Assembly: GCA_964561655.1 (NCBI GenBank)
Contig: CAZLQG010000015.1
Location: forward strand, 1 to 23,653
DNA: 23,653 nt
DNA from: CAZLQG01 sp964561655
GTDB lineage: Bacteria; Patescibacteriota; Doudnabacteria; UBA920
Direction: 5' to 3'
The position numbers were made by a program, and so were the translations under genes. The notes beneath the pieces are model-generated. The model had not been told where the DNA came from and made no database searches. It worked only from the letters and a program-made list of their open reading frames with translations. Within the stretch, counting starts at the first letter, position 1. Each line of letters starts with the position of its first letter. Below are positions 1-6,805 of the stretch, piece by piece.

Positions 1-316
1 TATAATAATCATTACCGTTGCTTTCATCTATGCCGGCGGAAGAGATAAGTGTGTTATGGATAAGAGTAAGAAAGGAGTATTTACCGTTTCCGTAGTTTCG
101 TTTTAAATATCGCTCGGCTTCTTGTTTCGCTAGGCGAATTTTTTGGGTTTTGTCTCCCTTTTTGATTTTTATGCACCGCCCTTGATGGATAGCCAATACT
201 TTGGAGGTAATAATTAAAATATCCCCTTCTTTAAGTTTGGGAAGGCGTCTTAATTCCGTATAAAGGTCGTCTTTGGGTGGCAGGAATTTTTTCGTTTTAA
301 TTGGGATTATTTGCAT
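1..316 (-). CDS. Coenzyme F420-0:L-glutamate ligase (CofE)-like protein, 5' part only
   Basis: The first 105 codons of a minus-strand gene that runs off the left edge. The translated start (MQIIPIKTKKFLPP) leads into a hydrophobic beta-strand region (EGDILIITSKVLAIHQGR) and ends with SAGIDESNGNDY. The SAGIDESN motif and the preceding segment match the CofE/FbiB gamma-glutamyl ligase family, which adds glutamate to a cofactor tail in a GTP-dependent reaction. CPR genomes often carry such genes without an F420 pathway, so the real substrate is unknown. The ATG at 316 is chosen because a TATAAT box lies 6 nt upstream, implying a leaderless mRNA; no Shine-Dalgarno is present. The family assignment rests on motif recognition and the gene is incomplete here. 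Confidence 0.7.
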   Translation of the reverse strand, partial: MQIIPIKTKKFLPPKDDLYTELRRLPKLKEGDILIITSKVLAIHQGRCIKIKKGDKTQKIRLAKQEAERYLKRNYGNGKYSFLTLIHNTLISSAGIDESNGNDYY

Positions 317-322
317 TACATT

Positions 323-328
323 ATTATA
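323..328 (-). promoter_or_regulatory. -10 box of a leaderless promoter for the CofE-like gene
   Basis: A perfect TATAAT on the minus strand lies 6 nt before the ATG at 316, so transcription would begin at or next to the start codon. The expected -35 region falls inside the terminator hairpin at 334-359 and shows no good match. Confidence 0.5.
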
Positions 329-330
329 GA

Positions 331-361
331 GAAAAACCCCCTTCTCTTGAAGGGGGTTTAG
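331..361 (-). terminator. Rho-independent terminator
   Basis: An 11-bp stem (334-344 with 349-359) with a TCTT loop is followed on the minus strand by a T run. It lies 9 nt past the stop of the membrane protein gene at 370-1050. Confidence 0.85.
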
Positions 362-369
362 AAAAAGAT

Positions 370-1050
370 TTAATCTAATTTTTTAAGCAAATATTTCTGT
401 TCGATTGGTAAATCGGCTTCCATGGCCTTTTTTGCCATTAGCGCATGCACCAGGTTGGTTACAGCTACATACATAACCGCAATTCCAACGGCAAACATGG
501 CGCGTTCAAAAGCAACAATTGGAATTAGCCCTGTCCAAACTTCCTTACTAAGACCGAAAGCCCAGAGCCAGGCAGTGCTGCCAATCGCGTGTGCTGTAAA
601 GGTCGCGCCTAAGGAGCGAGCCAGTAAATATCTATTGTGCAGGAAATACATTCCTGCAGGAATTAGCCAGTAAAGGGAGTAATACCAGGCGCTTCTGCCA
701 ATTGGGTGTAGGTTAAAAGCCAGCATGGCCAAAAGAGGTATGATAATATTCCATTTGGTTTTTTTTGCAAAGTAAAGCGCTGCGAACATTACCGGGAAAA
801 AGCGGATAACAGTGGCGGCATCCAAGGCTTGCGTGCCGTGAATGAGGAAGTTAAACAGCTGAATAAAGAACAGGGCAATAACCCCGGGGATGCTTCCTAA
901 GAAGGCTGCGGTGATTGGTCCAAATGCATCAAACAGAGTAAATTTGATGTCAGAGCCAATAATTCGGCTTAAAGAAACCTGGAAGGCCAAAAGTCCTACG
1001 GCTATAAAGATAATTGTAAAATAGACTTTCTTTTTTCTTTGTCCGGTCAT
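370..1050 (-). CDS. Polytopic membrane protein, possibly ECF-transporter S-component-like
   Basis: A 226-residue protein with about six hydrophobic segments. Residues 1-8 are basic, followed by a helix near 9-27, a reentrant-looking stretch FDAFGPITAAFLGSIPG near 40-56, and helices near 57-70, 80-95, 100-115, 125-140 and 175-205. The segment with a small-residue helix followed by a helix-breaking GP and IPG is typical of vitamin or substrate-specificity (S) components of ECF transporters, but no family signature is decisive. No ATPase or T-component gene lies nearby. A TATAAT box at 1081-1086 gives a leader of about 25 nt, and the start has no Shine-Dalgarno. The gene is monocistronic, with a terminator downstream. 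A substrate cannot be inferred from the sequence. Confidence 0.75.
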   Translation of the reverse strand: MTGQRKKKVYFTIIFIAVGLLAFQVSLSRIIGSDIKFTLFDAFGPITAAFLGSIPGVIALFFIQLFNFLIHGTQALDAATVIRFFPVMFAALYFAKKTKWNIIIPLLAMLAFNLHPIGRSAWYYSLYWLIPAGMYFLHNRYLLARSLGATFTAHAIGSTAWLWAFGLSKEVWTGLIPIVAFERAMFAVGIAVMYVAVTNLVHALMAKKAMEADLPIEQKYLLKKLD

Positions 1051-1080
1051 TTTTTAAATTTTAATGTTTAAGATGTAGAT

Positions 1081-1086
1081 ATTATA
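1081..1086 (-). promoter_or_regulatory. -10 box for the membrane protein gene
   Basis: TATAAT on the minus strand, 30 nt before the ATG at 1050. The -35 candidate 17 bp upstream (TTAAAC) matches only weakly. Confidence 0.45.
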
Positions 1087-1131
1087 TCACAGACTCTCTG
1101 GTGGTTTAAAGCCATCCGTTGAAAAATTTTA

Positions 1132-1208
1132 TGGTGGGCGTGCATGGACTCGAACCATGGACCCTCAAGGTATAAGCTTGATGCTCTAACCAGCTGAGCT
1201 ACACGCCC
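1132..1208 (-). tRNA. tRNA-Ile(UAU)
   Basis: Full cloverleaf on the minus strand: acceptor GGGCGTG/CACGCCC, D stem GCTC/GAGC, anticodon stem TCAAG/CTTGA with loop CTTATAC, T arm CATGG-TTCGAGT-CCATG, discriminator A and an encoded CCA. The anticodon is TAT, which reads AUA directly. Most bacteria read AUA with a CAU anticodon modified to lysidine by TilS, so a UAU isoacceptor is unusual. U33 and A37 are in place, as expected of a functional elongator tRNA. Confidence 0.93.
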
Positions 1209-1217
1209 GTATGAGAT

Positions 1218-1223
1218 ATTATA
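1218..1223 (-). promoter_or_regulatory. -10 box for tRNA-Ile
   Basis: TATAAT on the minus strand, 9 nt before the first tRNA base, so the 5' leader would be only a few bases. No clear -35 is visible. Confidence 0.45.
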
Positions 1224-1244
1224 ATTTATTGGCTTTAATTTTTA

Positions 1245-1266
1245 AAGGGCTCCGCTTGGAGCCCTT
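1245..1266 (-). terminator. Hairpin terminator after gyrA
   Basis: A perfect 9-bp GC-rich stem (AAGGGCTCC / GGAGCCCTT), seen 9 nt past the gyrA stop, with a modest A/T-rich tail (TAAAAATT) on the minus strand. The weak T tract makes it less certain. Confidence 0.6.
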
Positions 1267-1274
1267 GCTGTTGA

Positions 1275-3740
1275 TTAGATGATAGTTGCCGACGCTACTT
1301 TATCTCCGCTATCCAAGCGCATCATCCTGACTCCCTGTGTGGCGCGGCCGAGCGTGGAGATTTTATTAACCGGGGTTCTTATGGTTTGCCCTTTTTGGGA
1401 AATCATAACTAGGTCGTGTTCTTCTTGGTTGTTTAGAATATACATAGAAACAATACGGCCGGTCTTGGAGGTCACGTTAATGGTTTTAATACCGCTGCCG
1501 GCTCTTCTTTGGACTTTATATTCTTTAAGGTTGGTTTTTTTACCCATGCCGTTCTCGGTAATTACCAAAACTTCCAAATTTTTTATGTCCGCTTCTTTGG
1601 CAATAATGTCCATGCTGATGATTTCGTCATCTTTTTTAAGGTGCATTCCGGTAACGCCGCTGGCGGTCCTGCCCATAGCTCGGACGTCTTTTTCTTTGAA
1701 CCTAATTGCCTGTCCGTTTTTGGTGGTAAGCATAATTTGGTCTTCGCCGGTGGACGGCCCCACCCATTCCAGTTCGTCGCTTGCTTTAAGGCCAATGGCT
1801 ATCATTCCGGTTCTTCTGACTTTGGCAAAATCCTCGCGCTTAACTTTTTTAATGCCACCGTTTTTAGTGGCCATCACCAAAAATTTCGCTGAGTCTTTTT
1901 TGTTCAAAGCCACAACCGCGGTGGAGATTTCCCCTTGCGACAGTTGCAAGAAGTTCACTAAGGCTTGGCCGCGGCTCACCCTGCTTCCTTCAGGCAAATC
2001 GTAAACTTTGGTTTGGAATACCCGGCCTTTGTTGGTAAAGAATAAAATGTCATTGTGGGTGTTGCAGGTGATAAGTTTTTCCACCACGTCTTCTTCTTTT
2101 AAGGTCTGGCCAATCACTCCCTTGCCTCCCCTGCTTTGGCTTTTGTAAGTGGAGGGAGACAGTCTTTTGACATACCCGGATTTGGTAATGGTAATGATGA
2201 CGTCTTCTTCCGGAATTAAGTCTTCGGCAGAAAAGGTGCCAATGGCGTTTTTTACTACCTGCGTTCGCCTTTCGTCGCCATATTTTTCCTTAAGTTCCAA
2301 AACTTCCTGGTTGATGATGTTAAGAATTTTTTTGGCGGACTTGAGTATGCCTTCCAGTTCCTCAATGAGCTTTTTCTTTTCTTTCAGTTCATCGTCAATT
2401 TTTTTTCTTTCCAGGCCGGCCAAAGTTTGCAGGCGCATTTCCAAAATTGCCGTGGACTGAATGTCCGTCAGTTTGAATTTTTTTACCAAGTTCGCATGCG
2501 CTTCTTCTTTAGTGGGGCTCTTTTTGATTGTCGCGATAATCGTGTCAATATGGTCTAAAGCTTTTTTTAGCCCTTCCAAAATATGCGCGCGCTCTTTAGC
2601 TTTTTTAAGCTCAAACTCCGTGCGCTTTCTGACAATTACCTGCCGGTGCTCCAGGTATTTTTCCAGCATGGTTTTAAGGTTTAACACATGCGGTTCAATA
2701 CCGTCCACTAAAGCCAGCATGTTCAGGTGAAATGTATCCTGCAGCTGGGTGAAGGAGAATAACTGGTTTAAAATTTTATTGGGAAGCGCGTCTTTTTTTA
2801 GGTCAATCACTACCCTGATACCCTCTTTATCGCTTTCGTCCCTAACGTCGCGGATGCCCTCAACCTTTTTTTCGTGCACCAGGGATGCGATTTTTTCCAA
2901 AAGGTTCGCTTTGTTTACACGGTAAGGGATTTCGGAAATTATAATCCGATAGCTGCCGGTTTTGGTTTCCACAATTTCCGTTTTAGCGCGCATCACAACA
3001 CTGCCTTTGCCGGTGGCGTAGGCGTTTTTAATTGCCGCCACATCGTAAATAATGCCGCCTGTGGGGAAATCCGGGCCTTTAATAAATTCCAGCAAGTCTT
3101 CGGTTGTGCTTTCCGGATTATCTATAAGTTTTATAACCGCATCACAGACTTCTGTAAGGTTATGAGGCGGGATGTCCGTAGCCATACCCACGGCAATCCC
3201 TAAGGAGCCGTTAAGCAAGAGGTTGGGCAGTTTTCCGGGCAGTACCACTGGCTCTTTTCTGGTCGCGTCGTAGTTGTCCCGCCAGTCAACGGTTTCTTTT
3301 TCCAAATCAAACAAAATTTCTTCGGCTTCCCGGCTCATGCGGCTTTCGGTATAACGCATGGCCGCGGCTTCGTCGCCGTCCAGCGAGCCGAAGTTGCCCT
3401 GTCCGTTAATCAGCGGATAGCGCAAAGAAAAATCCTGTGCCATGTGCACCATGGACTGGTAAACCGCCTGGTCGCCATGCGGGTGGTATTTTCCTAAAAC
3501 ATCGCCAACTACGGCGGCGGACTTCCTGAACTTAGCGTTGTGCCGAAGGCCAAGCTCATGCATCACATACAAAATTCTGCGGTGCACGGGCTTGAGCCCG
3601 TCGCGTACATCCGGCAGGGCTCTCGAAACAATTACGCTCATTGCGTAATCCAAATACGACTCCTGCATTTCATCGCGGATATCGCGGGGTTTGACCAGGC
3701 CGATGTCCATATTGGAGGTTTTTGCTATGTTTTTGATCAT
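1275..3740 (-). CDS. gyrA: DNA gyrase subunit A
   Basis: An 821-residue GyrA of usual length. It is the DNA breakage-reunion subunit of gyrase, which introduces negative supercoils with GyrB. The winged-helix part has KYHPHGD (84-90), and the catalytic tyrosine is Tyr130 in RYTESRMS. A long coiled coil follows near 375-500. The C-terminal beta-pinwheel begins with a GyrA box at 535-541 reading QSRGGKG, one change from QRRGGKG. The residues equivalent to E. coli Ser83 and Asp87 are Gln91 and Gln95, so the usual quinolone-contacting Ser/Asp pair is absent. The ATG overlaps the TGA of the upstream gene (ATGA), indicating translational coupling. It is the last gene of the operon with the MBL-fold and two small proteins. 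Confidence 0.97.
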   Translation of the reverse strand: MIKNIAKTSNMDIGLVKPRDIRDEMQESYLDYAMSVIVSRALPDVRDGLKPVHRRILYVMHELGLRHNAKFRKSAAVVGDVLGKYHPHGDQAVYQSMVHMAQDFSLRYPLINGQGNFGSLDGDEAAAMRYTESRMSREAEEILFDLEKETVDWRDNYDATRKEPVVLPGKLPNLLLNGSLGIAVGMATDIPPHNLTEVCDAVIKLIDNPESTTEDLLEFIKGPDFPTGGIIYDVAAIKNAYATGKGSVVMRAKTEIVETKTGSYRIIISEIPYRVNKANLLEKIASLVHEKKVEGIRDVRDESDKEGIRVVIDLKKDALPNKILNQLFSFTQLQDTFHLNMLALVDGIEPHVLNLKTMLEKYLEHRQVIVRKRTEFELKKAKERAHILEGLKKALDHIDTIIATIKKSPTKEEAHANLVKKFKLTDIQSTAILEMRLQTLAGLERKKIDDELKEKKKLIEELEGILKSAKKILNIINQEVLELKEKYGDERRTQVVKNAIGTFSAEDLIPEEDVIITITKSGYVKRLSPSTYKSQSRGGKGVIGQTLKEEDVVEKLITCNTHNDILFFTNKGRVFQTKVYDLPEGSRVSRGQALVNFLQLSQGEISTAVVALNKKDSAKFLVMATKNGGIKKVKREDFAKVRRTGMIAIGLKASDELEWVGPSTGEDQIMLTTKNGQAIRFKEKDVRAMGRTASGVTGMHLKKDDEIISMDIIAKEADIKNLEVLVITENGMGKKTNLKEYKVQRRAGSGIKTINVTSKTGRIVSMYILNNQEEHDLVMISQKGQTIRTPVNKISTLGRATQGVRMMRLDSGDKVASATII

Positions 3741-4240
3741 TGCGCCAATCTTTGTTTTCTTTGTTTAATTAACCTATTAATTTTTTTTGAAAGAGAGTTG
3801 ACGGCGAGCACTACTTTCTGTACCGGTAAATCTAAGTCTGGGAAATTTTTTATGGGGCTTTCGGGGTTCAGAAAAACGTCAATCTCCTCAAAGCCGATGC
3901 TGGGCTTCGATGAGTATCTGGCAATGAAATCTGCCAACTCGTTGGGGATGTGTTTAGGCGCGGTTTTTTTAGCGCTTTCTAACGCTTTTTTTAAAGCGGT
4001 TTTGTGTTGGTCCTTTCTTTTGCCTTTAACGTAAGCTTGAAAAGCGGGAACGATTTTAGTTATTAGCCATTTATATATAATATCAAGATCTTCCTCGTAG
4101 GTTTGAAGCTCTGGAGTCTCAAAACTTTCTAGATTATATGGTTCTGGTTTAGATTGAGCTTCCCTTGTTTCTATTGACCAATCCTCAGGGTTGTCTAATT
4201 TACCATTTGGTCTTTCTTGCATTTCTTCTTTATTTCCCAT
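3737..4240 (-). CDS. Hypothetical protein upstream of gyrA
   Basis: A 167-residue soluble protein that I do not recognise. The first 55 residues are acidic and probably disordered (MGNKEEMQERPNG onward). Residues about 55-90 are helical (YEEDLDIIYKWLITKIVPAF), followed by a lysine-rich helix and a basic C-terminus (KKINRLIKQRKQRLAQ). No catalytic motif is visible. I chose the ATG at 4240 over the in-frame TTG at 4249; neither has a Shine-Dalgarno. The start overlaps the upstream small membrane gene by 11 nt and the stop overlaps gyrA by 4 nt, so the three are probably translated in a coupled way. The basic tail and its place beside gyrA would suit a nucleic-acid-linked role, but that is only inference. 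Confidence 0.75.
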   Translation of the reverse strand: MGNKEEMQERPNGKLDNPEDWSIETREAQSKPEPYNLESFETPELQTYEEDLDIIYKWLITKIVPAFQAYVKGKRKDQHKTALKKALESAKKTAPKHIPNELADFIARYSSKPSIGFEEIDVFLNPESPIKNFPDLDLPVQKVVLAVNSLSKKINRLIKQRKQRLAQ

Positions 4241-4433
4241 AATTTTCAATTACATCATTCACTCCTTGGCCCACGGCTTTAAAAAGCGTGGTGTCTTTGG
4301 GCACGTCTTTTCTTATTTCCGCGGTAGCTACCCACAGCCCGACTAAAATAATAACCATAACAATTGCCGCTATCCAGATCAACCGGACTTTTTCCTTATG
4401 GGGTTTATTTCTGATTTTTTCAAGCCACTGCAT
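4230..4433 (-). CDS. Small single-pass membrane protein
   Basis: 67 residues: a basic N-terminus (MQWLEKIRNKPHKEKVRL), one transmembrane helix near 19-36 (WIAAIVMVIILVGLWVA), then a polar tail. By the positive-inside rule the N-terminus should be cytoplasmic. It starts 3 nt after the MBL-fold gene and overlaps the next gene, so it is a member of the gyrA operon. No family name can be given. Small one-helix proteins of this kind are common between housekeeping genes in CPR genomes. Confidence 0.7.
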   Translation of the reverse strand: MQWLEKIRNKPHKEKVRLIWIAAIVMVIILVGLWVATAEIRKDVPKDTTLFKAVGQGVNDVIENYGK

Positions 4434-4436
4434 AAT

Positions 4437-5063
4437 TTATCTTAAAGGGTCTAAAACTACAACCTTGGTTTCTTCCGTTTCCAAGTCCTTTCTTTTTACA
4501 ATCAGCTTTTCCACGTTTTCGCTTTTGCCGCCCATTTCTTTGAGGAATTTTTCTTTATTGTCCAAGTCTATTATGAGTCCGGGCATTTTGTAGTGAGAAG
4601 GAATGATAATTTTAGGTTCAACTTCATTTACCACTTTGGCGGCCTGTGAGGCGGAAAGCACGGTATTGCCGCCTACCGGCAGAATTAAAATATCTATTTC
4701 TCCCAATTCTTCTAATTCCTCTTCTTTTAAGTTGAACTCTTTAATGTGGGTAAGGTTTAGGATGCGAATATCTTCGCTTTCTATTAAATAGATGGTGGTA
4801 TATTTATTTTCCTGCTTTAAAGGAATACCCGCCACTGTTACGCCTTTTAGGTCATATTCGCCCGGATCAGTAATGTCAAAATGTCCTCCGGACACGCCTG
4901 AAACAGCCGAGTAAAGTTTGCTGTTTTTTTCGGCCAGTATTAAAATATCGGCCTGCCCACGCGGCGGCGTCAGGCCGGAATCTTTATGGAACGGGTCGGT
5001 AATAATGGTGGCTTGTTTGGTGGTAAGTTTAAAGCTGGAGAGTCCAAAATATTGAATATGCAT
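4437..5063 (-). CDS. MBL-fold (UlaG/COG2220-like) protein lacking metal ligands
   Basis: 208 residues following the layout of small Zn-dependent MBL-fold hydrolases: MHIQYFGLSSFKL at the start, TIITDPF near 20, PGEYDLKGVTVAGIP near 67, a NTVLSASQAAKVV helix and the terminal IIIPSHYKMPG loop near 153. The defining HxHxDH motif is not there: the position holds ILAEKNSKLYSAV. The mid-domain metal Asp/His region reads LTHIKEF. Only the last His of the usual set (IPSHY) remains obvious. The fold is therefore recognisable, but metal-dependent hydrolysis is doubtful. It is the first gene of the operon ending in gyrA and is driven by a promoter at 5162-5190 (leader about 90 nt). Its role is unknown. 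Confidence 0.82.
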   Translation of the reverse strand: MHIQYFGLSSFKLTTKQATIITDPFHKDSGLTPPRGQADILILAEKNSKLYSAVSGVSGGHFDITDPGEYDLKGVTVAGIPLKQENKYTTIYLIESEDIRILNLTHIKEFNLKEEELEELGEIDILILPVGGNTVLSASQAAKVVNEVEPKIIIPSHYKMPGLIIDLDNKEKFLKEMGGKSENVEKLIVKRKDLETEETKVVVLDPLR

Positions 5064-5161
5064 AAGATAAAACTAAAAGCGCAAAGCGTAAAATTAATAC
5101 AAAAAAATAAGGTCTTATTTTGTAGTTTTTTGTTCTTTATTTTGATTTTTTCAGCTAATTT

Positions 5162-5190
5162 ATTATACTCTTTTTTTAGGCTTTTGAAAA
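5162..5190 (-). promoter_or_regulatory. Promoter of the MBL-gyrA operon
   Basis: Minus strand TTTTCA (5185-5190), 17-bp spacer, perfect TATAAT (5162-5167). The predicted start is near 5155, giving a leader of about 90 nt before the ATG at 5063. The -35 region lies within an inverted repeat shared with the divergent rpsA promoter. Confidence 0.55.
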
Positions 5191-5203
5191 GAATTCAAAG
5201 GCC
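5179..5203. repeat. Inverted repeat between divergent promoters (candidate operator)
   Basis: GGCTTTTGAA, 5-nt centre, TTCAAAGGCC: a 10-bp arm pair with one non-complementary step. It covers the -35 of the leftward promoter and abuts the -35 of the rightward rpsA promoter, so a protein bound here could affect both. Confidence 0.45.
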
Positions 5204-5232
5204 TTTACAAAGCTTGTTTGAGGGACTATAAT
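5204..5232 (+). promoter_or_regulatory. Promoter of rpsA
   Basis: TTTACA (5204-5209), exactly 17 bp, then TATAAT (5227-5232). The predicted transcription start is about 5239-5240, which coincides with the first arm of the leader's inverted repeats. Confidence 0.8.
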
Positions 5233-5238
5233 TAGAAG

Positions 5239-5477
5239 TACTTATTTGGCAAAAGTGCCAAGATTCAAACATATTATTAACCACCAAATAAGTAATACAA
5301 GGCACTTTTTTAACAATTAACCAATTTAATTCGTATCTTTTTAGGCAACGATAAAGATCGTTGTTTTATTATTACTGATTGAAGTTGGTGAGAAAAAGAA
5401 GTCAGGATTAGGCAAAATAAGAAAATTGATACTTATGTCAATTTTGCACAATTTTATTTAATCTTGCCAATTAATTT
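5239..5477 (+). promoter_or_regulatory. Structured 5' leader of rpsA (candidate cis-regulatory RNA)
   Basis: A 238-nt untranslated leader with several strong pairings. Arm A (5239-5249) pairs over 11 bp with A' (5284-5294), and arm B (5251-5259) pairs over 9 bp with B' (5301-5309). The order A-B-A'-B' is interleaved, so the pairings form a pseudoknot or exclude each other. A third local hairpin, TTGGCA-AAAG-TGCCAA (5246-5261), competes with both. Downstream come a terminator hairpin (5345-5373), a competing ATCTTT/AAAGAT pairing (5335-5340 with 5353-5358) and a hairpin AAAATTGA/TCAATTTT (5422-5445) shortly before the ATG. The start codon has no Shine-Dalgarno. S1 autoregulates its own synthesis in proteobacteria, so feedback control is plausible, but no known leader class is recognised. 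Alternatively 5239-5373 could be a separate small RNA. Confidence 0.6.
5345..5373 (+). terminator. Terminator or attenuator in the rpsA leader
   Basis: CAACGAT-AAAG-ATCGTTG, a 7-bp stem plus a G-T closing pair, followed directly by TTTTATTATT. It lies about 105 nt upstream of the rpsA ATG and about 105 nt after the predicted start. The overlapping ATCTTT/AAAGAT pairing could act as an antiterminator. Confidence 0.65.
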
Positions 5478-6734
5478 ATGCCAGAAGATACAACAAAAGA
5501 CACAAGCCAGCAAGTCACCAGTTTGGTAGGCGACAATTTTCCGGCTGAGGCAACCAGCGCCCAGACCATGAATGAACTAATCAAAAGTGGTGTGGATATA
5601 AAGATTTTAAAGCCCGGCGACATGGTGGAAGGTAAATTGCTTTCTATTGGAAAAAATGAAGTCTATGTGGATTTAGAAGGCTATGGAGCGGGCGTGGTGA
5701 GAGGCAGGGAGCTTTACGACGATGAAGCCACCCTAAATTCGTTGCAGGTAGGAAATAAGATTTTTGTTTCCGTTGTGGAGCCGGAAAATAAGGAAGGCAT
5801 TGTTGAGCTTTCTTTGCGAAAGGCCGGTCACGAACGCGTTTGGCAGACCTTAAAGGAAAAAATGGAAAGCAAAGAAATGATTCGGACCAAGATTTTGGAA
5901 GCCAATAAGGGCGGCCTTATGGTGGAGATTAACAATGTGATCGGTTTCTTGCCGGTTTCCCAGCTTTCTTTGGAGCATTATCCAAGAGTAGAAGACGGCG
6001 ACAAAAACAAAATTTTACAGATTTTAAATTCATATGTGGGTCAGATGTTTGACGTTCAGGTAATTACCGCAGACAGCGAAGAAGAAAAGCTGATTGTCAG
6101 CGAGAAGGCAGTATTTGAAGACGAAATGGAAAAGAAGTTAAGCAAGCTTAAAATCGGCGATGTGGTGGAAGGGGCTATTACCGGTGTGGTAGACTTTGGG
6201 GCTTTCGTGAAATTTGGCGAATTGGAAGGCTTGGTCCATATTAGTGAACTTGCCTGGCAGAGAATCGACAACCCAAAAGACATAGCCAAGGTTGGAGACA
6301 AAGTGAAAGCCAAGATTATTTCCATAGAAAAAGGCCGGGTGAGTCTTTCTATAAAGCAGCTTAAGGAAGATCCTTGGCTGGAGGCAGTGAAGAAATATCA
6401 AATCGGGCAGAAGGTAAAGGGCACGGTAACAAAGATTATGCCCTTTGGAGTTTTTGTGGAACTGGATAGAGACATTCAAGGTTTGGCACACATTATGGAA
6501 CTTTCCCACGAAGCGGTAAAGACTCCGGAAGATGTTTTAAAAATAGGCCAGGAAGTGGAATTTAAAATTATTTCCATTGAACCTTCCGAACACCGTTTGG
6601 GCCTTTCGCTTAAACAGCTTACCGAAGCGCCGCGTCGTACAGAAGAAGCGGATGAAAAACCGGACAAAGAAAAAGCGGCAGGCAAAGAAGAAAAAACGGT
6701 TAAAACGAAAAAAATTTCTACCGAAGAAAAGTAG
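5478..6734 (+). CDS. rpsA: 30S ribosomal protein S1 (four S1 domains)
   Basis: 418 residues with four S1 RNA-binding OB-folds near 45-115, 133-209, 225-294 and 310-380. Domains 3 and 4 carry the clearest signatures (GVVDFGAFVKFGELEGLVHISEL; MPFGVFVELDRDIQGLAHIMEL). E. coli S1 has six domains; four is usual in Gram-positive and CPR versions. The N-terminal 40 residues are polar, and the last 35 are a Lys/Glu-rich tail that is probably disordered. S1 binds mRNA on the small subunit and helps start translation of weakly Shine-Dalgarno-led messages, which fits the poor ribosome-binding sites in this window. It is monocistronic, preceded by a long structured leader and followed by a strong terminator. 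Confidence 0.93.
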   Translation: MPEDTTKDTSQQVTSLVGDNFPAEATSAQTMNELIKSGVDIKILKPGDMVEGKLLSIGKNEVYVDLEGYGAGVVRGRELYDDEATLNSLQVGNKIFVSVVEPENKEGIVELSLRKAGHERVWQTLKEKMESKEMIRTKILEANKGGLMVEINNVIGFLPVSQLSLEHYPRVEDGDKNKILQILNSYVGQMFDVQVITADSEEEKLIVSEKAVFEDEMEKKLSKLKIGDVVEGAITGVVDFGAFVKFGELEGLVHISELAWQRIDNPKDIAKVGDKVKAKIISIEKGRVSLSIKQLKEDPWLEAVKKYQIGQKVKGTVTKIMPFGVFVELDRDIQGLAHIMELSHEAVKTPEDVLKIGQEVEFKIISIEPSEHRLGLSLKQLTEAPRRTEEADEKPDKEKAAGKEEKTVKTKKISTEEK

Positions 6735-6755
6735 TTGGGATTATACTTAACTGAA

Positions 6756-6784
6756 AACCCCCACACCATTATGGTGTGGGGGTT
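6756..6784. terminator. Strong bidirectional terminator
   Basis: A 12-bp stem AACCCCCACACC / GGTGTGGGGGTT followed by GTTTTGG on the plus strand, and preceded by A-rich sequence that gives a TTTTCAG tail on the minus strand. It serves convergent rpsA and the DUF378 gene. Confidence 0.88.
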
Positions 6785-6805
6785 GTTTTGGTATCAGAAA
6801 GTTTA

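Noticed and set aside
4986..5231. Plus-strand open frame of 81 codons with a hydrophobic stretch
   Set aside because: It begins inside the antisense of the MBL-fold gene and runs through A/T-rich promoter DNA containing the leftward promoter and the palindrome. The hydrophobicity comes from T-rich codons, and no ribosome-binding site or family is visible.
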